Positions 6,422-14,636 of a stretch of 64,000 bases of DNA are shown here, piece by piece (the first letter of the stretch is position 1; the number at the start of each line of letters is the position of its first letter). The notes beneath the pieces are model-generated. The model saw nothing but the letters and a program-made list of their open reading frames with translations. It ran no database searches and was not told where the DNA came from. The DNA is from CAVUAT01 sp963848045 (GTDB lineage: Bacteria > Actinomycetota > Thermoleophilia > Solirubrobacterales > 70-9). A program made the position numbers and the translations under genes. The stretch spans positions 62,001 to 126,000 of the forward strand of contig CAWKCC010000004.1 in the NCBI GenBank assembly GCA_963848045.1, in the 5' to 3' direction.

Positions 6422-8746
6422 CTAGTCGAGCGTCTTCTCGACCTGCTTGACCTCGTAGAACTCGAGCACGTCGCCCTCCTTGACGTCGGCGTAGCCGTCG
6501 AGCACTATCCCGCACTCCATCCCCTCCTCGACCTCGGCCACGTCGTCCTTGAAGCGCCGCAGCGAGCCGACCTTGCCGGCCCAGATGATCGTCCCGTCGC
6601 GAACCAGGCGGACATTGGCGCCTCGAGCTGCCTTGCCGTCGGTGACCTGGCAGCCGGCGATCGTGCCGACACGCGAGGCCTTGAAGGTCTGCTTGATCTC
6701 GGCCTGGCCGACGGTCTGCTCGACCTGCTCGGGCTCCAGCATGCCTTCCATCGCTGCGCGCAGCTCCTCGGTGACCTTGTAGATCACGGTGTAGGTACGG
6801 ATGTCGACGCCCTCACGCTCTGCGGCGCGCCTGGCGTCGGCGAGTGGACGCACGTTGAAGCCGACGATGATCGCGTCGGATGCCGCAGCGAGCATCACGT
6901 CGGACTCGTTGATGCCGCCGGTCTGGGCGTGGATGATGTCCACCCCGATCTGGTCCTGCGGGACCTTGGCGATCTCGTCCTCGAGCGCCTCCAACGAACC
7001 CGAGACATCGGCCTTGAGCACGATGTTGAGCTCCTTCAGCTCGCCCTCGCGGGCCTTCTCGAAGACCTCCTCGAGGGTGACCTTGCGGGTCTGCCGGCGC
7101 GCAAGCGCCTCGGACTTGAGGCGGGTCTCCCTCTCCTGGGCAAGCTGGCGGGCGCGGCGCTCGTTGTCGACGGCCTGCATGTGCTCTCCGGCCTCGCAGA
7201 CCCCGTCGAAACCGAGCACCTCGACCGGCATCCCGGGCGTGGCCTCCTGCACACGCTCGCCGCGGTAGTCGAGCAGCGCCCGGACCTTGCCCCATTGGGC
7301 GCCCGCGACGACGGCGTCACCCACCCGAAGCGTCCCGCGCTGCACAAGCACGCCGGTCACGGGCCCGCGGCCCGGATCAAGCTCGGACTCGACGACCACG
7401 CCCGTGGCATCGGCGTTGGGGTTGGCCCCCAACTCCTCGAGGTCTGTGACCAGCACGATCATCTCCAGCAGGTTTTCGAGCCCCTGCTTGGTCGTTGCCG
7501 AGACATCTGCGTAGACGGTTTCGCCTCCCCACTCCTCGGGGTTGAGGTCATGACCGGCCAACTCGGTGCGAACCCTGTTGGGATCGGCCCCCTCCTTGTC
7601 GACCTTGTTGACCGCGATCAGCATCGGCACTCCGGCGGCGCGGGCGTGATCGATCGCCTCGACGGTCTGAGGCATCACGCCGTCGTCCGCGGCGACCACG
7701 ATCACGGCGACGTCGGTCACCTTGGCCCCGCGGGCGCGCATGGCCGTGAAGGCCTGGTGACCCGGGGTGTCCAGGAAGGTGATCGTCTTGCCGTCGTGGT
7801 GGACCTGATAGGCGCCGATGTGCTGGGTGATCCCGCCGGCCTCGCCGGCGGCGACCTCCGTCTGGCGGATCGCATCGAGCAGCGACGTCTTGCCGTGATC
7901 GACGTGGCCCATCACGGTCACCACCGGTGGCCGGGGCTCGAGGTCGCCCTCGCTGTCGGCGAAGTCGACGGCCTCGACCTCCTCCTCCGCCGCGGTCACG
8001 ATCTCGACCTTGCGGTCGAACTTGGAGGCGATCGCCTCGACCGATTCGTCGGTCAACGTCTGGGTCAGGGTGGCCATCTCCCCGCCCTCCATCAACGCCT
8101 TGATCACCTCCGCGCTGCCGAGGCCGAGCGACTCGGCGACCTCGCGGACCGTGGCTCCCGCGTGGACCCTGATCGTCGGCGCCTCCTCCGGCGCCTGCTG
8201 GGACTTGTCCTCGGGCTCCTCGAGCAGCGGCCGACGGCGACGGCCCCCGCGGCGGCGGGGCGGGCGGGGCGGCGGCTGGTTCTTGGCGATGTGATCGCGT
8301 CGGGCGGCCTGCGAGTCGATCACGACGCGGCGCCGCTTCTTGCTCCCTGCCTTGGTACCGGCCGATGCCGCGGGCGCCGGCTTCGCCCCCGCGGCGGGCG
8401 CCGCAGTGGGGGGCGTGGCTGCGCCCTGCGCGGCCCCGGGCTGACCCGGAGCGCCGGGCTTCGCGGACTTGGCGGCGGTCTCGGGCTTCGCGGGGGCGGC
8501 CTCGGCCTTGGGCTTCGCGGCCTTGCCCGTGGCGGCCTTGGCCGCGGTCTTGGGCTTTGCCGGTGTCTTCGGCTCCACCGCGGCCCCGTTGCCGCCGGCC
8601 GCCTTCAGCGCCGCGAGCGCCTCAGCCTCCTCGACGTTCGACTGAGCCGCCTTGGCCTCGATCCCCGCGGCGCTGAGCACGGCGAGCAGCTCCTTGCTGG
8701 TCAGCCCGTTGGCCTTCGCGATCTGGTGAACACGCTTCTTAGCCAC
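6422..8746 (-). CDS. infB: Translation initiation factor IF-2
   Basis: 774 residues. GTPase that places fMet-tRNA on the 30S subunit. An N-terminal IF2_N motif (VHQIAKANGLTSKELLAVL) is followed by a low-complexity Ala/Lys/Pro linker (about 45-180). The G domain has G1 GHVDHGKTS, G3 DTPGHQAF and G4 NKVDK. Domains II-IV follow, ending in the fMet-tRNA-binding C2 domain (RRFKDDVAEVEEGMECGI). It starts only 10 nt after nusA; the ylxR gene commonly found between them is absent. Confidence 0.98.
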   Translation of the reverse strand: MAKKRVHQIAKANGLTSKELLAVLSAAGIEAKAAQSNVEEAEALAALKAAGGNGAAVEPKTPAKPKTAAKAATGKAAKPKAEAAPAKPETAAKSAKPGAPGQPGAAQGAATPPTAAPAAGAKPAPAASAGTKAGSKKRRRVVIDSQAARRDHIAKNQPPPRPPRRRGGRRRRPLLEEPEDKSQQAPEEAPTIRVHAGATVREVAESLGLGSAEVIKALMEGGEMATLTQTLTDESVEAIASKFDRKVEIVTAAEEEVEAVDFADSEGDLEPRPPVVTVMGHVDHGKTSLLDAIRQTEVAAGEAGGITQHIGAYQVHHDGKTITFLDTPGHQAFTAMRARGAKVTDVAVIVVAADDGVMPQTVEAIDHARAAGVPMLIAVNKVDKEGADPNRVRTELAGHDLNPEEWGGETVYADVSATTKQGLENLLEMIVLVTDLEELGANPNADATGVVVESELDPGRGPVTGVLVQRGTLRVGDAVVAGAQWGKVRALLDYRGERVQEATPGMPVEVLGFDGVCEAGEHMQAVDNERRARQLAQERETRLKSEALARRQTRKVTLEEVFEKAREGELKELNIVLKADVSGSLEALEDEIAKVPQDQIGVDIIHAQTGGINESDVMLAAASDAIIVGFNVRPLADARRAAEREGVDIRTYTVIYKVTEELRAAMEGMLEPEQVEQTVGQAEIKQTFKASRVGTIAGCQVTDGKAARGANVRLVRDGTIIWAGKVGSLRRFKDDVAEVEEGMECGIVLDGYADVKEGDVLEFYEVKQVEKTLD

Positions 8747-8756
8747 GTTGCTCCGG

Positions 8757-10562
8757 CTACTCCTTGCTCTCTTCGTCTACGGCGCTCACGGCCGCCTCGG
8801 GCTCCGCGCCATCGCCGTTCTCGGTCTCTTGCTCGGCTTCGGCCTCGGGCTCGGCGTCCGCATCGTCGCTGACCTCCTCGGCGGCGGCCGTCTCCTCGGA
8901 CCCCTCGATGATCGCCTCCTCGCTCTCTGAGGCAACATCCTCCTCTTCCTCCTCGGCGGCGGTCTCCTCCTCGGCGGCGGTCTCCCCCACCGCGCCGGTC
9001 TCCTCCTCCGCGGACTCGACCTCTTCCTCGGCTGCGCCCGCGGCCGTCTCGACAGCTTCCTCGGCAGCCGCTTCCTCCTCCTCGACGCCCTCTTCCTCGA
9101 TCTCGGCTGCCTCGGCTGCAGCGGCCTCCAGAGCCGCCTCGTCGAACTGGCTCTCGGCGCGCGCCACGATCTCCTTCACGACGGCGTCGTCTGCATCCGA
9201 ATCGGCGAGCGTGGTCACCTCCTCGCCGGTGAGCGGGGTCAGCACGGCCACCTGGTTGGTGCCGAAGCGGGCGAGTGCCTGGTGCGCCGGCAGCCCGCAG
9301 TAGTGCGAATCCTCGAGCGCAGCGTTCGGGCAGCGGCGGCCGGTGGTCAGCATCGCCGGGCAGCGGCCGTCGGAGACCTCCTCCCCCTCGTACTCGATGT
9401 CCTGGTCCTGCTGGGCGAACTCTGTCTCGGAGGTGATGTCGACCTTCCATCCCGTCAGCCTCGCGGCGAGACGCGCGTTCTGACCGTCGCGACCGATCGC
9501 CAGCGAGAGCTGGTCATCGGGAACGATCACGGTCGCCTCCTTGGTCTCATCGTCGACCAGGACCTCGCGCACGCGGGCCGGCGAGAGCGCCTTGGCCACG
9601 AAGCGGGCCGGCTCCTCGTTGTAGGGGATGATGTCGATCTTCTCACCGCGCAGCTCCGAGACGACCATCCGCACCCGCGAGCCGCGAGGCCCTACGCAGG
9701 CACCGACCGGATCGACGCCGTCCGCGTGAGAGACGACCGCGATCTTGGAGCGCCAACCGGGCTCACGGGCGACGTCGGTGATCTCCACCAGGCTGTCGGC
9801 GATCTCCGGAACCTCCAGGGCGAAGAGCTTCTTGATCAGCTCCGAGTTGCGGCGCGAGACGACGATGCTCGGGCCCTTCGTGTCGGCGGAGACGTCGGTG
9901 ATCACGGCCTTCAGCCGCATCCCGTGGTCGTAGCGCTCGTTGTAGACCTGCTCTGAGCGGGGCAGCAGCGCCTCCACCCGCTCGCGCAGCTGCAGCAGGG
10001 TGTAGCGGTTGTCCGACTGCTGGATGATCCCGGTGACCAGCTCGCCGACGCGGTCCTTGTACTCCTCGTACATCATCCCCCGCTCGGCCTCGCGGATCCG
10101 CTGCAGGATCACCTGCTTGGCGGTCTGGGCCGCGATGCGCCCGAAGTCGTCAGGGGTGACATCGCGGGTCTTGATCTGGTCGGCGTAGGGCTCGAGCCGC
10201 TCGGGCTCGACCTCGGGCTCCTCGGTCTCGCGCCGCTCGCCGGTCTCGGGGTCGACGCTGGGCCCGGTCTGCTGGATCTCGGGAACCGGCTCGCCGGCCG
10301 CCTCGGCGGCCTCGGCGGCCTGCAGCTGCTCCTCGAACTGCTCGTCGAGCAGCCTCTGCTCGAGGTCCTCGGGGACGATCATCTCGAACACCCTGAAGTC
10401 CGCGGTCGAGTGATCGAGCTCGACCTTGGCGTACTTGGCGGCGCCGGGGGTCTTCTTGTATGCGGAGAGCAGCGCGTCGGAGAGCGCATCCATGAGGGTG
10501 TCCGCATCGATGCCCTTCTCCTGCTCGAGCGCCTTGACTGCGTCGACTATCTCCTGGGTCAC
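8757..10562 (-). CDS. nusA: Transcription termination/antitermination factor NusA with extra zinc-finger-like and acidic segments
   Basis: 601 residues from GTG 10562, which overlaps the rimP stop (GTGA). It binds RNA polymerase and nascent RNA during pausing, termination and rRNA antitermination. The N-terminal domain is about 1-200, with an acidic insertion at about 75-130. S1 is at about 205-270 and two KH domains lie between about 275 and 380 (VGACVGPRGSRV; LAIGRDGQNARLAA). Two features are unusual. Residues 401-427 form a C-x9-C-x10-C-x4-H motif resembling small zinc-binding DUF5763-type modules. From about 480 to the end there is a very Glu/Ala-rich acidic tail. Confidence 0.96.
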   Translation of the reverse strand: MTQEIVDAVKALEQEKGIDADTLMDALSDALLSAYKKTPGAAKYAKVELDHSTADFRVFEMIVPEDLEQRLLDEQFEEQLQAAEAAEAAGEPVPEIQQTGPSVDPETGERRETEEPEVEPERLEPYADQIKTRDVTPDDFGRIAAQTAKQVILQRIREAERGMMYEEYKDRVGELVTGIIQQSDNRYTLLQLRERVEALLPRSEQVYNERYDHGMRLKAVITDVSADTKGPSIVVSRRNSELIKKLFALEVPEIADSLVEITDVAREPGWRSKIAVVSHADGVDPVGACVGPRGSRVRMVVSELRGEKIDIIPYNEEPARFVAKALSPARVREVLVDDETKEATVIVPDDQLSLAIGRDGQNARLAARLTGWKVDITSETEFAQQDQDIEYEGEEVSDGRCPAMLTTGRRCPNAALEDSHYCGLPAHQALARFGTNQVAVLTPLTGEEVTTLADSDADDAVVKEIVARAESQFDEAALEAAAAEAAEIEEEGVEEEEAAAEEAVETAAGAAEEEVESAEEETGAVGETAAEEETAAEEEEEDVASESEEAIIEGSEETAAAEEVSDDADAEPEAEAEQETENGDGAEPEAAVSAVDEESKE

Positions 10563-11005
10563 GCTGCCACCTCCTCTTCGGGCAATAGGTTCGAGCGGCG
10601 CACGGCCGCGAGCGGGATCGAGACGGGACCGTCGCCGGGATCCACGCTGACGCTGCTCTCGTCGGCCTCGGTGAGCAGCCCGGTGAAGCTTCGCTGCCCG
10701 GCGACGTCGTCGCGGGTCCTGACCCGCACGCGCCGGCCGATGTAGCGGCGGAAGTGCTCGGGCTTGGTCAGCGGCCGCTCCGGGCCGGGCGAGGAGACCT
10801 CCAGGGCCCACTCCTCGTTGAGCTCGGACAGCAACCTGGTGACCGTCTCGCAAAGCTCGAGGTCGACCCCCTGCTCACGGTCGATGACGAGGCGAAGGCG
10901 CTCCGCGGCAGGCCGCTCCAGCGCCAGCAACTCGACGTCGGGCTGCGAATCGCGCAGCCGGCTCTCGATGCTCTCCTGAATTCTCTCCAGCTCCTTCTCG
11001 CTCAT
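10559..11005 (-). CDS. rimP: Ribosome maturation factor RimP
   Basis: 148 residues from ATG 11003-11005. Needed for 30S maturation. The VSSPGPERPLTKPEHFRRYIGRRV block is the family signature, followed by an Sm-like C-terminal domain. It is the first gene of the nusA-infB superoperon and lies just downstream of a strong terminator. An in-frame upstream start would put the start codon before that terminator and is rejected. Confidence 0.95.
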   Translation of the reverse strand: MSEKELERIQESIESRLRDSQPDVELLALERPAAERLRLVIDREQGVDLELCETVTRLLSELNEEWALEVSSPGPERPLTKPEHFRRYIGRRVRVRTRDDVAGQRSFTGLLTEADESSVSVDPGDGPVSIPLAAVRRSNLLPEEEVAA

Positions 11006-11033
11006 TCGTCTCGCTTCCGGCCGGTTGAGTGCC

Positions 11034-11059
11034 CAAAAAAAGGCGGGCCCGCGCCCACC
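11034..11059 (-). terminator. Rho-independent terminator between dtd and rimP
   Basis: A 7-bp stem (GGTGGGC/GCCCGCC, one G-U pair) with a GCGG loop is followed directly by seven T residues. It lies 55 nt past the dtd stop and 28 nt before rimP. It can end the dtd transcript or act as an attenuator in the leader of the rimP-nusA-infB operon, as known for nusA operons elsewhere. Confidence 0.8.
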
Positions 11060-11113
11060 TTTCGTCACCGCTCCGATGAGAAAAGTTCCGGAATCGAGTA
11101 TAGCCCCGGTCAT

Positions 11114-11533
11114 TCAGACTTCCAAGAGCAAGGTGACCGGTCCGTCGTTGACGAGCGCCACTCCCATGCAGGCGCCGAACACACCCCGCTTCGCCCCCAG
11201 TCGCTCGCAGAAGCGCTCGTACAGGGGCTCGGCCCGCTCGCCGGGCGCGGCCGCGACGTAGCTCGGGCGGTTGCCCTTGCGCGCGTCGCCGTAGAGGGTG
11301 AACTGGCTCACGCAGAGCGCCTCGCGCTGGTCCCCCAGCGGCTCGTTCATGCGCCCTTCGGCGTCGTCGAAGATCCTCAGCGCCCGCACCTTGTCGGCGA
11401 GGCGATCGGCCTCGGACTCGGTGTCCTCCCGCGACACACCGAGCAGCACCAGCATCCCCGGCCCGATCTGCGCCACCCGCTCGCCCTCGACATCGACCGC
11501 CGCCTGGCTGACGCGCTGAACGAGGGCTCTCAT
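11114..11533 (-). CDS. dtd: D-aminoacyl-tRNA deacylase
   Basis: 139 residues from ATG 11531-11533. Removes D-amino acids (and glycine mischarged on tRNA-Ala). The opening MRALVQRVSQA, the catalytic SQFTLYGD motif and the C-terminal NDGPVT motif are all present. Length is close to the usual 145-150. TAGCAT 7 nt upstream of the ATG predicts an almost leaderless mRNA and supports this start over an upstream one. Confidence 0.96.
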   Translation of the reverse strand: MRALVQRVSQAAVDVEGERVAQIGPGMLVLLGVSREDTESEADRLADKVRALRIFDDAEGRMNEPLGDQREALCVSQFTLYGDARKGNRPSYVAAAPGERAEPLYERFCERLGAKRGVFGACMGVALVNDGPVTLLLEV

Positions 11534-11540
11534 GCGGACG

Positions 11541-11546
11541 ATGCTA
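11541..11546 (-). promoter_or_regulatory. -10 element (TAGCAT, N7) of dtd
   Basis: TANNNT hexamer 7 nt from the ATG with no Shine-Dalgarno, consistent with a near-leaderless transcript. Confidence 0.55.
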
Positions 11547-11614
11547 GGCGGCTGGCCAGCGGTGCCCCGCCGCAGGGCAGCCGTCGCCGTCAACGGAACC
11601 GCGGCTACGGGCGC

Positions 11615-12001
11615 CTAGCCCGTCGTTAAGGCCAGTCGCTCTCGATAGATGCGGTAGTCGCGCCGGTCGGGGCGGAGGTTGGAGGCCAGCGCCAGGTGGT
11701 GGCGGGCGCGGCGGGTCTCTCCGGTCTTGCTGAGCGCGCGGCCGAGGCAGAAGTGGGCGTAGTCGTTGACCGGGTGGGTCTCGACCACGGCCTCGAACTC
11801 GGCGGCGGCCTCGGCGTAATGATGGCTGCGAAAGAGGGCGCGGCCCAGAGCCTCGCGAACCGAGCTCTTCTCGGGCGCCTGCCGGGCGACGTCCCTGAGC
11901 GGCACGGTCGCCTGCTCGAAATCGCCGTCTTCGAGCAACTCGATCCCGCGGCGGTAGAGCGTGTAGAGGGACTCCTCGGTGCTGTCGGTCTCGTCATTCA
12001 T
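11615..12001 (-). CDS. Tetratricopeptide-repeat protein
   Basis: 128 residues. Three TPR-like helix pairs are visible: GIELLEDGDFEQATVPL, ALGRALFRSHHYAEAAAEF and CLGRALSKTGETRRARHHL. The protein is small and cytoplasmic with no other domain, so it is probably a protein-interaction scaffold; its partner is unknown. TACAAT 8 nt upstream of the ATG supports the start. Confidence 0.85.
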   Translation of the reverse strand: MNDETDSTEESLYTLYRRGIELLEDGDFEQATVPLRDVARQAPEKSSVREALGRALFRSHHYAEAAAEFEAVVETHPVNDYAHFCLGRALSKTGETRRARHHLALASNLRPDRRDYRIYRERLALTTG

Positions 12002-12009
12002 TCAGGTCA

Positions 12010-12015
12010 ATTGTA
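12010..12015 (-). promoter_or_regulatory. -10 element (TACAAT, N8) of the TPR gene
   Basis: TACAAT, close to the sigma-70 consensus, lies 8 nt before the ATG at 12001. No Shine-Dalgarno fits in the remaining leader. Confidence 0.6.
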
Positions 12016-12085
12016 CGTGGGCGCACGGCTCCGGCGGCGCGTGAGGATCGGGCTCCCGCGCCCGCGGGAGGTCACAGCAGGCCGG

Positions 12086-13345
12086 TCAGTCGCGCCTGGC
12101 GCGCTTGGAGCCGGGAGCGGCGCGGAGCGCGTCAACGCGGTCGAGGATCGCGTCGGCCACCCTCTGCTTGGAGGCCAGCGCAACGTGATGCTCGCCCCCG
12201 GCCTCGACGATCACGACCTCGTTCTCTGGACTCTCGAAGCCGATCTCCGAGCGCGAGACATCGTTGAAGACGATCGCGTCCGCGCCCTTGCGACCCAGCT
12301 TCTCCCGGGCGCGCTCGTGACCAGCGCCGGTCTCGGCGGCGAACCCGACGATCGTCTGCCCGGCGCGCCGGCGGGCCGCGAGCCCGGCGAGGATGTCATC
12401 GGTCGGTTCCAGTTCGAGCCCCACCGGACGCGAGACCTCGCGCGAGATCTTGGAGTCGGCCGGGGCCGAGGGGCGAAAGTCGGCGGGGGCCGCGGCCATC
12501 AGCAGCACGTCGGCGGAGTCGAACTCGGCCTCGAGGGCGGTTGCGAGCTCGGCGGTCGTCTCGACGTCGACGCGGCGCACCATCGGCGGCGCCGGCAGGG
12601 TCACGTTGGCTGCGACCAGGGTCACCTCGGCGCCGCGCCGGGCCGCGCGCTCGGCGAGCGCCAGGCCCATGCGGCCACTGGAGCGGTTGCCGATGAAGCG
12701 CACGGGGTCGATCGGCTCGCGAGTGCCGCCCGCCGAGACCAGCACCCGCATCCCATCCCAGGGTCCGCTGGGGCCGGGGGCGAGCGCCTCCACCGCATCA
12801 AGCAGCCGTCGTGGGCCGGGCAGGCGTCCGACTCCGTGCTCCCCACGGGAGGCAAGCGCGCCCTCCTCGGGCTCGATCACGGTGATCCCGCGCTCTCGCA
12901 GCGTCGCCAGGTTGGACTGCGTCGCCGCGTCGCGATACATGCGGTCGTTCATCGCCGGCGCGACCAGCCGCGGCGCGGTGCAGGCGAGGAAGGACGTGGT
13001 CAGCATCGAGTCGGCCATCCCTGCGGCGAGCTTCGCAAGCGTGTTGGCGGAGGCCGGGGCGACGAGGTACGCGTCGGCGTTGGCGACAACGTCCAGGTGG
13101 CCGATGGGGTCGTGCTCGGGGGCCGGGTCGCCCGGGAAGGCGCCGCGAGCCGGATCGCGCTCGAACTCGTCACAGAGCACCGGCGCCCCCACGATACCCT
13201 CGAACGAGGCGGCTCCGACGAAGCGCAGAGCCGCCGGGGTGATCAGCACGCGGACGGCATGGCCCTCTTGCGTGGCGAGGCGAGCGAGCTCCAGCGCCTT
13301 GTAGGCGGCGATGCCACCGCTCACTCCGAGCAGGATCCGGGCCAT
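12086..13345 (-). CDS. coaBC: Phosphopantothenoylcysteine decarboxylase / phosphopantothenate-cysteine ligase
   Basis: 419 residues from ATG 13343-13345 with a GGAGGG ribosome-binding site. Two consecutive steps of coenzyme A synthesis. The N-terminal CoaC flavoprotein domain has GVSGGIAAYKA, the PASANT loop and the substrate-recognition motif PAMNDRMY. The C-terminal CoaB domain begins RVLVSAGGTREPIDPVRFIGN and has the SKI motif. Divergent and downstream neighbours rpoZ and gmk are the usual actinobacterial company. Confidence 0.97.
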   Translation of the reverse strand: MARILLGVSGGIAAYKALELARLATQEGHAVRVLITPAALRFVGAASFEGIVGAPVLCDEFERDPARGAFPGDPAPEHDPIGHLDVVANADAYLVAPASANTLAKLAAGMADSMLTTSFLACTAPRLVAPAMNDRMYRDAATQSNLATLRERGITVIEPEEGALASRGEHGVGRLPGPRRLLDAVEALAPGPSGPWDGMRVLVSAGGTREPIDPVRFIGNRSSGRMGLALAERAARRGAEVTLVAANVTLPAPPMVRRVDVETTAELATALEAEFDSADVLLMAAAPADFRPSAPADSKISREVSRPVGLELEPTDDILAGLAARRRAGQTIVGFAAETGAGHERAREKLGRKGADAIVFNDVSRSEIGFESPENEVVIVEAGGEHHVALASKQRVADAILDRVDALRAAPGSKRARRD

Positions 13346-13376
13346 CGGACGCCCTCCTATCTTCGCGGAAAGGCCG

Positions 13377-13607
13377 CTAGGCCTTGTACTCGTACTCGAG
13401 CTTGCCCGCCGCCAACTCCTCGAGAGCGATCGACAGATAGTTGCGATCGGTGGTGTCAACCATCGGCGGGGTGTACTCGCCGTAGGCGCCCTCGGACAGT
13501 GAGTGGTAGTAGGCGTTGATCTGGCGCGCCCGCTTGGCTGCGACGACCACCGCGCCGTAGTGCGTGTCGGCGTGTTCGAGAAGCTTGTCGACTCTTGGCT
13601 TGATCAT
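13377..13607 (-). CDS. rpoZ: RNA polymerase omega subunit
   Basis: 76 residues. The conserved core VVVAAKRARQINAYY promotes assembly of beta' into RNA polymerase. The gmk-rpoZ-coaBC order is widely conserved in actinobacteria. TATAGT 9 nt upstream overlaps the gmk stop codon. Confidence 0.95.
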   Translation of the reverse strand: MIKPRVDKLLEHADTHYGAVVVAAKRARQINAYYHSLSEGAYGEYTPPMVDTTDRNYLSIALEELAAGKLEYEYKA

Positions 13608-13616
13608 CGGCCGCTC

Positions 13617-13622
13617 ACTATA
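13617..13622 (-). promoter_or_regulatory. -10 element (TATAGT, N9) of rpoZ
   Basis: TATAGT lies 9 nt before the rpoZ ATG and includes the last bases of gmk, so rpoZ can be transcribed separately from gmk. Confidence 0.55.
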
Positions 13623-14184
13623 GGGAGAGTCGCTCGCGAACGAGCGATTCGAGCTCCAGAGCCGCGTTCTGCAGCCGGTCGTTCACAATCACATGAGGGA
13701 AGTCGACCTGCGCCTCGAGCTCCTGCTCGGCGGTTCGCAACCGCCGGTCGATCTCATCGGCCGAGTCGGTGCCCCGCTGCTCCAGCCGCCGGCGCAGGTC
13801 GGCGGGGTCCGGCGGCGCGATGAAGATCAGCGTCGCCTCGGGCATCGCGGCTCGGACCTGGCGGGCGCCCTGCACCTCTATCTCGAGCACCAGCGAGCGG
13901 CCCGCGGCGAGCCGGTCCTCCACCGCGTCCCGAAGCGTGCCGTAGCGATTGCCGCTGTAGGCGGCGTGCTCTAGGAATTCGCCGGCCCGGACCCGGCGCC
14001 CGAAATCCTCGGCGTCGAGGAAGTGGTAGTCGCGGCCGTCGCTCTCACCCGGCCGGGGCTCACGGGTGGTGGCCGAGACCGAGAGCTCCAACTCGGGGAC
14101 GTCCTCCAGCAGCCGAGCGATCAGCGTGCCCTTGCCCACCCCTGACGGGCCGGTGATCACGAAGACCTTGCCGCGCTCGGCCAT
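13618..14184 (-). CDS. gmk: Guanylate kinase
   Basis: 188 residues. Phosphorylates GMP to GDP. P-loop GPSGVGKGT near the N-terminus, then the GMP-binding SATTREPRPGE motif and the GRDYHF segment. Length is typical. TAGGGT exactly 6 nt before the ATG marks a leaderless start. Confidence 0.98.
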   Translation of the reverse strand: MAERGKVFVITGPSGVGKGTLIARLLEDVPELELSVSATTREPRPGESDGRDYHFLDAEDFGRRVRAGEFLEHAAYSGNRYGTLRDAVEDRLAAGRSLVLEIEVQGARQVRAAMPEATLIFIAPPDPADLRRRLEQRGTDSADEIDRRLRTAEQELEAQVDFPHVIVNDRLQNAALELESLVRERLSL

Positions 14185-14190
14185 GCGCGG

Positions 14191-14196
14191 ACCCTA
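14191..14196 (-). promoter_or_regulatory. -10 element (TAGGGT, N6) of gmk
   Basis: TANNNT hexamer with 6 nt to the ATG, the spacing that places the transcription start on the start codon. Confidence 0.6.
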
Positions 14197-14233
14197 GCTT
14201 CGCGTGGAAACGGAAGACCCCGAGGAGGTGCCG

Positions 14234-14566
14234 CTACCTGCGCAGTTGAGAGACGAGTTCGGAGCGCTGGCGCTCGGAGAGGCCGCCGATCGTCTTCGAC
14301 GGCGAGATCCGGCACTGGTTGAGGATGCGGTTCGTCTTGACGCGGCCGTACTTGGGGACGGCCAACAGCATGTCCAGGACCTTGGCCGTCTGCACGTACT
14401 CGGGGGGGTCCAACAGCAGGGTCTGGATGTTGGCCTTGCCGGCCTTCAGGTCGCGCTTCAGCTGAGCCCGCTTCGAGCGGATGCTGTTCGCTCTCCTCAG
14501 GGCTTCCATCCTCTGGTCCAGTGATCTCTCCGGGGCTGAGTTGGAGGTCTGGACCGGGGCCTTCAC
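14234..14566 (-). CDS. mihF: Actinobacterial integration host factor (mIHF)
   Basis: 110 residues from GTG 14566; an internal ATG at 14509 would give 91. Small basic DNA-binding nucleoid protein. The C-terminal half LLAVPKYGRVKTNRILNQ with SPSKTIGGLSERQRSEL matches the mIHF fold: a helix-two-turn-helix core and a GL-x-xRQR tail. Its location beside gmk, rpoZ and the pyr operon is conserved in actinobacteria. TATACT 8 nt before the GTG favours the longer form. Confidence 0.9.
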   Translation of the reverse strand: MKAPVQTSNSAPERSLDQRMEALRRANSIRSKRAQLKRDLKAGKANIQTLLLDPPEYVQTAKVLDMLLAVPKYGRVKTNRILNQCRISPSKTIGGLSERQRSELVSQLRR

Positions 14567-14574
14567 GGGGCGGC

Positions 14575-14580
14575 AGTATA
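14575..14580 (-). promoter_or_regulatory. -10 element (TATACT, N8) of mihF
   Basis: TATACT lies 8 nt before the GTG and 57 nt after the pyrD stop, giving mihF its own near-leaderless promoter at the end of the pyr operon. Confidence 0.6.
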
Positions 14581-14636
14581 TCCGCGCCTTCGCAAAGGGA
14601 AAGGAGCTGCCCCGGGATTCGGAAGAAAACTCCGGT

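Noticed and set aside
6167..8872. A 901-residue open frame on the plus strand
   Set aside because: Antisense to infB with codon-phase artefact composition; infB is unmistakable on the other strand.
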